A DNA stretch of 11,460 nt from Treponema sp. GTDB lineage: Bacteria > Spirochaetota > Spirochaetia > Treponematales > Breznakiellaceae. Shown one piece after another: positions 6,853-11,460 of this stretch. The stretch lies in assembly GCA_020216655.1 (NCBI GenBank), contig JAIWNU010000161.1, forward strand, positions 1 to 11,460, in the 5' to 3' direction. The position numbers were made by a program, and so were the translations under genes. The notes beneath the pieces were generated by a model that was not told the DNA's origin, made no database searches, and was given only the letters and a program-made list of their open reading frames with translations. Within the stretch, counting starts at the first letter, position 1, and each line of letters starts with the position of its first letter.

Positions 6853-7833
6853 ATGAATGGAACAATGAAGTACCGGGACCTTGGTAAAACAGGCATTAAG
6901 GTCAGCGAGATTGGCATGGGCCTCTGGGCCGCCGGCGGGGACGCCTGGGGGAAAACGGAAGACCAGGAAGTGCTGCGGGCCATCGATTATGCCCTGGACC
7001 AGGGGGTGACCTTTTTCGACACCGCCGATGTGTACGGCAGCGGCCACAGCGAGGAACTCCTGGGCAAAGCAATGGCTGGCCGGCGGGACAAGTTCATCGT
7101 GGCTACTAAAATCGGCTGGCGGGACTTTGACGGCGAAAAAGGCCGGAGCGCCTATACTAAGGTAGACAAATTCATCGCCGGTGTAGAAAGCAATCTGAAA
7201 CGGCTTAATACGGACTATATTGATGTACTCCAGAGCCATATTGATTTTCGGGACCCCACCATGGAGATCTTCCTGGAAGGTTTCCAACGGCTTAAAGAGG
7301 CCGGCAAGATCCGAGCCTATGGGGTGAGTACCAGCAATTTTGAATACCTTAAAGCCTTTAACCATGATGGCAAGGCGAACACGCTCCAAATTGACTACAG
7401 CATCCTGAACCGGACAAGCGAAGCGGAAATTCTCCCCTACTGCCGTGCCCAGGGCTTAGGGGTCATTATCCGCGGGGCCATCGCTATGGGTATTTTGGCG
7501 GGCAAATTTACTGCCGACACCCGCTTTGGCGAGGGGGACTTCCGCAGGCGCTGGCATGAAAACCCTGAGGAATATAAGGTGTTTCTAAAGGACCTTGAAA
7601 CAGTACAGGCCCTCCGCAGTCTCGAACGGCCGGACAGAAACTTAGCAACCCTGGCCCTGCAGTTCGTGCTGGCCAATCCTGCGGTATCCACCGTTATTCC
7701 GGGCATAAAAACCGTGGCCCAAATGGAAGCAAACCTTAAGGCGAGCAGGCTTCCGCCCCTGTCCGCCGAGGAACTGGCGGCCATTGACCATGTCGTGGCC
7801 CCCGGCAAGGGCCGCAAGATATGGCCGGCATAA
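6853..7833 (+). CDS. Aldo/keto reductase
   Basis: The 326-residue protein is a full-length, soluble member of the aldo/keto reductase family, a TIM barrel that uses NADPH to reduce carbonyl groups. The catalytic tetrad is complete: D56 in FFDTADVYG, Y61, K86 in VATKIGW, and H129 in VLQSHID. The C-terminal cofactor region has the usual VSTVIPGIK pattern. Sequence style is that of the YccK/YdhF/Tas-like AKRs; the true substrate cannot be read. The frame is open to a TTG at 6778, but the intervening residues look non-coding (IYIDLYIN), and the purine-rich AGGGGGAG at 6837-6844 sits eight bases before the ATG at 6853. An in-frame ATG at 6865 is the other possible start. It probably shares a transcript with the nucleotidyltransferase 34 bases on, as no terminator lies between them. 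Confidence 0.92.
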   Translation: MNGTMKYRDLGKTGIKVSEIGMGLWAAGGDAWGKTEDQEVLRAIDYALDQGVTFFDTADVYGSGHSEELLGKAMAGRRDKFIVATKIGWRDFDGEKGRSAYTKVDKFIAGVESNLKRLNTDYIDVLQSHIDFRDPTMEIFLEGFQRLKEAGKIRAYGVSTSNFEYLKAFNHDGKANTLQIDYSILNRTSEAEILPYCRAQGLGVIIRGAIAMGILAGKFTADTRFGEGDFRRRWHENPEEYKVFLKDLETVQALRSLERPDRNLATLALQFVLANPAVSTVIPGIKTVAQMEANLKASRLPPLSAEELAAIDHVVAPGKGRKIWPA

Positions 7834-7867
7834 ATATTTTGTGGCATAATCAGTCTCTGGAGATATG

Positions 7868-8788
7868 ATGAAAGGACCGATACTTTTAGTGCTTGCTGCT
7901 GGCATGGGCAGCCGATTTGGCGGACTCAAACAATTGGAAGGACTGGGTATTCACGGAGAAACGTTGCTGGAATACTCAGTCTACGATGCAATCCGCGCAG
8001 GTTTTTCTACCGCGGTCTTTGTAATCCGAAAAGATATGGAAACACTTTTTCGGGAAAAAGTACTTTCGCGGTTCAGCAGTCACCTTGAATGCCTAACGGT
8101 ATTTCAAGAACCTAATTTCATGATAGATCCGGCCCTGGTTCCTCCGGAAGAACTCCAAGCAAGAACAAAGCCCTGGGGTACTGCCCATGCGGTGCTTTGC
8201 GCCAGCAACATTATTGACCGCCCCTTTGCAGTCATAAATGCAGATGATTTTTACGGACTCGAAGCCTTTAATGCCATGGGAGCCTTTCTCTCTGCTGAAG
8301 ATCAGCAAAACAAACGAGATGCAGCTATGATTGTATATCCCTTGGATCAGACCCTGAGTTCCGAAGGTCCGGTCGCCCGAGGTATCTGCACAATCCAGAA
8401 TGGCATACTTAAAGAAATTATTGAACACACTAATATAGAAAAGATTGATGAACGAATTCTGAGCCGGCAAAGCCAATCTGCTGAAATTGAATTGGAACCA
8501 TCGAGCGGTGTATCGATGAATTTTTGGGGCCTTAAGCCAACTATATTCCCAGAACTCGCAGATTATTTTATGCACTTTTTAAAAACCAAAGGGAGAGAAC
8601 CGAAAAGAGAATGTTATCTTCCCATGGCTATTGATTATTTCATTCAGCACCGGGGACTTATTGTTCACGCGCTTACAACCGGAGCCCAATGGTTTGGCGT
8701 AACATACCGGGAAGACCGGACCCAAGCAGCAGCGCGCATTAAAACTATGATTGCACAGGGTATGTATCCAGAGTATCTGTGGAAATAA
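7868..8788 (+). CDS. Sugar-phosphate nucleotidyltransferase (NTP_transferase fold)
   Basis: The 306-residue protein starts with the nucleotide-binding signature LAAGMGSRFGGLKQ (9-22; G12, G14, R16, K21). It carries N124-A-D126-D127 followed by FYG, the metal-binding step of the GT-A-like pyrophosphorylase fold. Such enzymes join a sugar or other small phosphate to an NTP, releasing pyrophosphate, in the cytoplasm. It resembles glucose-1-phosphate nucleotidyltransferases in general, but neither the sugar nor the base can be assigned. The C-terminal end (WFGVTYREDR, then YPEYLW) is typical of one uncharacterised branch of the family. Two starts compete, ATG 7865 and ATG 7868; GGAG at 7859-7862 is two bases from the first and five from the second, so I chose 7868. 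The gene is clearly AT-richer than the reductase before and the peptidase after (16 G+C in bases 8401-8460, against 39 in 7021-7080), which may reflect separate ancestry. Confidence 0.85.
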   Translation: MKGPILLVLAAGMGSRFGGLKQLEGLGIHGETLLEYSVYDAIRAGFSTAVFVIRKDMETLFREKVLSRFSSHLECLTVFQEPNFMIDPALVPPEELQARTKPWGTAHAVLCASNIIDRPFAVINADDFYGLEAFNAMGAFLSAEDQQNKRDAAMIVYPLDQTLSSEGPVARGICTIQNGILKEIIEHTNIEKIDERILSRQSQSAEIELEPSSGVSMNFWGLKPTIFPELADYFMHFLKTKGREPKRECYLPMAIDYFIQHRGLIVHALTTGAQWFGVTYREDRTQAAARIKTMIAQGMYPEYLWK

Positions 8789-8824
8789 GCCCCCTCTGGA
8801 CGCTTTCCCATTTGTCTCCTACAA

Positions 8825-8852
8825 TTCACTGGTTGCCTGAGCTCTTTATAAG
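8825..8852 (+). promoter_or_regulatory. Possible promoter for the pepF-flavoprotein unit
   Basis: TTCACT (8825-8830) and TATAAG (8847-8852) are 16 bases apart in the 111-base gap after the nucleotidyltransferase. The RNA start would be near 8859, about 41 bases before the pepF ATG. No terminator is visible in the gap, so read-through from upstream is also possible. Confidence 0.35.
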
Positions 8853-8899
8853 CTGGCACGTTAGGCATTAACAGAGATAAAATTACAAGGAGCAGCCAC

Positions 8900-10696
8900 A
8901 TGGACACAAGCATGATTCCTCCACGCTCAGCGGTTCCCCTCAAGGACACCTGGGATCTTTCAAAATTATTCCCCTCCGACGCAGCCTGGTACGACGGGCT
9001 AGCGGTATACGAAAAAATGATAGAAAAAATCGAATCTTACCGGGGGACCCTGGGTCGTTCTGCGGAAACCCTGGCGGACTGGCTCGACTTTTTCAAAGAA
9101 GGGAGCATACTCGAAGAACGGCTCGCTTACTACTGCGAACTCAGGCAGACCGAAGACGAAGGAGCCAGCGAAGGGCGCACCATGACAGGCCGCTTTGCCA
9201 TGGCCCAGGCCCGTGCCCAGGCTGCCGCATCCTGGGCAGTGCCGGAAATACAGGCCATTCCCGACTCATCAATGCAGAGCTTCCTCGCCCATAGCCGCAT
9301 GGCCGAATACCGGATTTACCTGCAAAAGCTCCTGCGCTGGAAGCCCTATATTTTAAGCGACAAGGAAGAGCGGCTCCTGGCCCTCCATGCAGAGGGAGAA
9401 TCGGTACCCCGGGACGCGTTTTCGGTCCTCACCAACGTGGATATCGATTTCGGTACCATCGATACCCCCGACGGCCCCCGGCCCCTTTCCCAATCGACAT
9501 GGTCGTCATTTCTTGAAAAAAGCGACCGGGATTTAAGGCAGCGGGCCTATAAGGCATTTTATAAGCAGTTTGAAGCCCATAAAACAACCCTGGCAGCCCT
9601 GTACGGCGGCTCGGTCAAGCAGGACGTTATTAAGGCCCGCATCAGAGGCTTTCCTTCGGCCCGGGCCATGGCCCTGTTCCCCGACAACGTGGATGAGTCG
9701 GTGTACGACAACCTGGTGGCAACAATCAATGCAAACCTGGGCACGCTTCACCGCTACTATGAACTCAGGAAAAAGGCGCTGGGGCTCTCGGAACTGCGGC
9801 ACTATGACGTCTATGTACCTATCGTTAAAACCGCAAGCCGGCACACGAGCTGGGACGAAGCGGTGGAGATGATTTCCCAGGCCCTGGCTCCCCTGGGAGA
9901 TGAATACGTTCAGACCCTCCGTTCAGGGCTCCTGGGCCGCTGGGCAGACCGCTACGAAAACAAGGGAAAACGGTCAGGGGCCTTCTCTGCCGGTAGCTAT
10001 ACGGGCGACCCCTACATCCTCATGAACTACAAGGAAGATGTGATCCGGGACGTCTTTACCCTGGCCCACGAAGGTGGGCACTCCATGCATTCCTGGTACT
10101 CCGCCCGGAACAACCCCTTTATGCACTACGGGTACACCATTTTCGAGGCCGAAGTGGCCAGCACCTTTAACGAGGAACTCCTGTTCCGGCACCTCATGAA
10201 AACCGCCGAAAGCCGGGAACTCAAAGCATACCTGGTGAATAAACGGGTCGACGATATCCTGGCGACCCTGTTCCGGCAGACCATGTTTGCCGAGTTCGAA
10301 CACCGGGTTCACAGTCTGGAAGAAAGCGGAACCCCCCTTACGGTTGATGTACTCCGCTCAGAATACCGGACGCTGCTGACCAAATATTTCGGCCCCGCCA
10401 TGGTATTCGAGGATGAAAGTGACCTGGAAGGCCTGCGGATTCCCCACTTTTACGGCGCCTTCTATGTATACAAATACGCCACAGGCATTTCCGCGTCCCT
10501 TGCTTTGGCGGAACGGGTCCTCTCGGGGGGCAAAAAGGAACGGGAAGACTATTTTGGCTTCTTAAAATCCGGCGGTTCCCGCTTCCCCATCGACTCGCTC
10601 AAGCTCGCGGGAGTAGATATGTCCCGGCCTGAACCAATCCAGGCTGCCTGCGATACCTTTAGCCGCCTCGTCAAAGAACTGGAGGAACTTTTATGA
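8900..10696 (+). CDS. pepF: Oligoendopeptidase F (M3 family zinc metallopeptidase)
   Basis: The 598-residue protein has the length and layout of bacterial oligoendopeptidase F, a cytoplasmic zinc peptidase that cuts short peptides. The zinc site is HEGGH (H390, E391, H394), with E418 in EAEVASTFNE as the expected third ligand. The region IPHFYGAFYVYKYATG (about 514-529) is the conserved substrate-binding part of the family. The N-terminal helical half begins with the usual PLKDTWDLSKLFPSD. No signal peptide is present. The start is well fixed by AAGGAG at 8887-8892, seven bases before the ATG. The stop overlaps the start of the flavoprotein gene (ATGA), so the two are almost certainly one transcript with coupled translation. 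The physiological role is likely peptide recycling; a link to redox chemistry through its partner is only suggested by position. Confidence 0.95.
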   Translation: MDTSMIPPRSAVPLKDTWDLSKLFPSDAAWYDGLAVYEKMIEKIESYRGTLGRSAETLADWLDFFKEGSILEERLAYYCELRQTEDEGASEGRTMTGRFAMAQARAQAAASWAVPEIQAIPDSSMQSFLAHSRMAEYRIYLQKLLRWKPYILSDKEERLLALHAEGESVPRDAFSVLTNVDIDFGTIDTPDGPRPLSQSTWSSFLEKSDRDLRQRAYKAFYKQFEAHKTTLAALYGGSVKQDVIKARIRGFPSARAMALFPDNVDESVYDNLVATINANLGTLHRYYELRKKALGLSELRHYDVYVPIVKTASRHTSWDEAVEMISQALAPLGDEYVQTLRSGLLGRWADRYENKGKRSGAFSAGSYTGDPYILMNYKEDVIRDVFTLAHEGGHSMHSWYSARNNPFMHYGYTIFEAEVASTFNEELLFRHLMKTAESRELKAYLVNKRVDDILATLFRQTMFAEFEHRVHSLEESGTPLTVDVLRSEYRTLLTKYFGPAMVFEDESDLEGLRIPHFYGAFYVYKYATGISASLALAERVLSGGKKEREDYFGFLKSGGSRFPIDSLKLAGVDMSRPEPIQAACDTFSRLVKELEELL

Positions 10697-11325
10697 AACT
10701 GGTTGCATTCAACGGCAGTCCCCGTAAAGAGGGGAACACCCACAAGGCGCTGGAGAGCCTTGCGGCAGAACTGGCCACAGAGGGTATCGAAGTATCCATT
10801 ATACAGGTTGGGGACAAGGCGATTCGAGGCTGCCTCGCCTGCGGGAGCTGCGCTAAAAACAAAAATGAACGCTGTGTTATCAACGATGAGGTCAACGAGT
10901 GGATCCAGATGATGAAGGCCGCCGACGGCATCGTAATCGCCTCTCCGGTTCATTTTGCATCCATCGGCGCCACCATGAAATGTTTTTTGGACCGGGCCTT
11001 TTATGTAAGCTCTTCCAATGGGAACCTGTTCCGCCACAAGGTCGGAGCCGCCCTGGTGGCGGTCAGGCGGTCCGGCGGCGTAGCAGCTTATAACCAGCTT
11101 AACAACTATCTCCTTTATTCAGAGATGCTTATCCCCGGCTCTAATTACTGGAACGTCATCCACGGCGCTGTCCCTGGAGAGGTTACCCAGGATGCGGAGG
11201 GGATGCAGACCCTGCGGATGCTGGCTAAAAACTTAGCATGGCTCTTAAAGCTTTCCGATCACGGTCGGAACACGGTGGCAGAACCAGAGAGGGAACAAAA
11301 GGTCCGCACCAACTTTATACGGTAA
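10693..11325 (+). CDS. Flavodoxin-fold NAD(P)H-dependent oxidoreductase with a four-cysteine motif
   Basis: The 210-residue protein has the flavodoxin-like fold of the NADPH-dependent FMN reductase group. It shows the FMN phosphate loop NGSPRKEGNT (7-16) and the second flavin loop ASPVHFASIGATMKCFLDR (about 84-102). Cysteines 47, 50, 53 and 61 form Cx2Cx2Cx7C. In archaeal iron-sulfur flavoproteins a closely similar spacing holds a [4Fe-4S] cluster; many relatives share the cysteines without a proven cluster, so this is open. Its role is probably reduction of a flavin, quinone or similar acceptor in the cytoplasm. Its ATG overlaps the pepF stop by four bases. GGAGG at 10681-10685, inside the pepF end, lies seven bases before it, so translation is coupled. 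A WrbA-like or simple FMN reductase role is the alternative. Confidence 0.88.
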   Translation: MKLVAFNGSPRKEGNTHKALESLAAELATEGIEVSIIQVGDKAIRGCLACGSCAKNKNERCVINDEVNEWIQMMKAADGIVIASPVHFASIGATMKCFLDRAFYVSSSNGNLFRHKVGAALVAVRRSGGVAAYNQLNNYLLYSEMLIPGSNYWNVIHGAVPGEVTQDAEGMQTLRMLAKNLAWLLKLSDHGRNTVAEPEREQKVRTNFIR

Positions 11326-11365
11326 AAAACTCGCCGGCCTCCTCTGCGGGCTGGCCAGGCCGGCG
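11324..11365 (-). terminator. Rho-independent terminator pointing left
   Basis: Bases 11332-11340 (CGCCGGCCT) and 11357-11365 (AGGCCGGCG) form a perfect 9-bp GC-rich stem with a 16-base loop. Read on the minus strand, the stem is followed by AG and then six T (11329-11324). On the plus strand no T run follows, so it should stop transcription coming from the right. This implies a convergent minus-strand gene beyond the window edge. The T run overlaps the flavoprotein stop codon. Confidence 0.65.
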
Positions 11366-11440
11366 CCGGACGAGCGCCGGAGCGGCTCGCTGGACCGCCC
11401 GCTGATCCACTCGGCCGGCTGTTGGGCTGGCTCGGCCAGC
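11331..11440. repeat. GC-rich block of nested inverted and direct repeats
   Basis: This non-coding stretch has 87 G or C in 110 bases, unlike anything else in the window. It holds three inverted pairs: 11332-11340 with 11357-11365; CCGGCGC at 11360-11366 with GCGCCGG at 11374-11380; and GCTGGCC at 11350-11356 with GGCCAGC at 11434-11440. It also holds a direct repeat GCGCCGGA (11363-11370 and 11374-11381), and CTCGGCC occurs twice (11410-11416, 11431-11437). It could be an interspersed palindromic repeat, a folded RNA, or a pair of overlapping terminators. Confidence 0.5.
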
Positions 11441-11448
11441 ACTTTATT
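11426..11448 (+). terminator. Possible terminator of the pepF-flavoprotein unit
   Basis: GCTGGC (11426-11431) and GCCAGC (11435-11440) form a tight 6-bp hairpin with a three-base loop, followed by ACTTTATT. The T run is broken, so this is a weak candidate for ending plus-strand transcription about 100 bases after the flavoprotein stop. Confidence 0.3.
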
Positions 11449-11460
11449 CTAAATTGTCCT

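Noticed and set aside
7842..7850. Extended -10-like TGTGGCATAAT before the nucleotidyltransferase
   Set aside because: No -35 box is present, and the RNA start would fall almost on the ribosome binding site. Co-transcription with the reductase is simpler.
8853..8869. Possible sigma-54 promoter CTGGCACG upstream of pepF
   Set aside because: The GG and the next GC are eight bases apart instead of the ten needed for a -24/-12 promoter.
11245..11442. Minus-strand open frame of 65 codons at the right end
   Set aside because: It runs across the GC-rich hairpins and a terminator on its own strand and then antisense through the flavoprotein gene. The translation resembles nothing known.

Overview
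The window looks like a stretch of ordinary chromosome from a spirochaete, most likely a Treponema-type bacterium of roughly 50% GC such as the termite-gut treponemes. This is inferred from the style of the proteins (a 7TMR-DISM hybrid kinase, a receiver-PAS-PAS-HisKA_2 kinase, a lipobox lipoprotein with an Ig-like domain plus hydrolase, and PepF) and from base composition. It was not tested by alignment. No tRNA, rRNA, CRISPR array, insertion sequence or phage gene is visible.

Layout. Bases 1-422 (minus) hold the N-terminal part of an MFS transporter that runs off the left edge. It is divergent from a soluble receiver-PAS-PAS-histidine kinase (570-2348, plus). That kinase converges, with 3 bases between the stop codons, on a large membrane hybrid kinase (2352-4934, minus). 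The hybrid kinase carries the sensor, kinase, receiver and LuxR-type DNA-binding domain in one chain. A second divergent region (4935-5133) separates it from a secreted lipoprotein lipase (5134-6663, plus), which ends in a very clear rho-independent terminator (6693-6741). An aldo/keto reductase (6853-7833) and a sugar-phosphate nucleotidyltransferase (7868-8788) follow in the same direction, 34 bases apart. Last comes a tight two-gene unit: oligoendopeptidase F (8900-10696) and a flavodoxin-fold oxidoreductase (10693-11325) whose start overlaps the pepF stop by four bases. The right edge (11331-11440) is a non-coding block with 87 G or C in 110 bases, rich in inverted repeats, including a terminator pointing left. 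That terminator implies a minus-strand gene just beyond the window.

How the genes work together. The left half is a sensory cluster. The two kinases could act on each other or share a partner, but nothing in the sequence proves it. The hybrid kinase can in principle carry a signal from the periplasm to DNA without a separate regulator. The right half is metabolic and housekeeping: surface lipid or ester hydrolysis, NADPH-dependent carbonyl reduction, nucleotide-sugar formation, intracellular peptide breakdown and flavin-dependent reduction.

Translation starts were refined from Shine-Dalgarno position, which moved the starts of five genes inward from their longest reading frame. I saw no clearly undescribed biological system. 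The most notable points are the one-chain kinase-regulator, the predicted leaderless transporter mRNA, the lipoprotein lipase with a full catalytic triad, and the GC-rich palindromic block.
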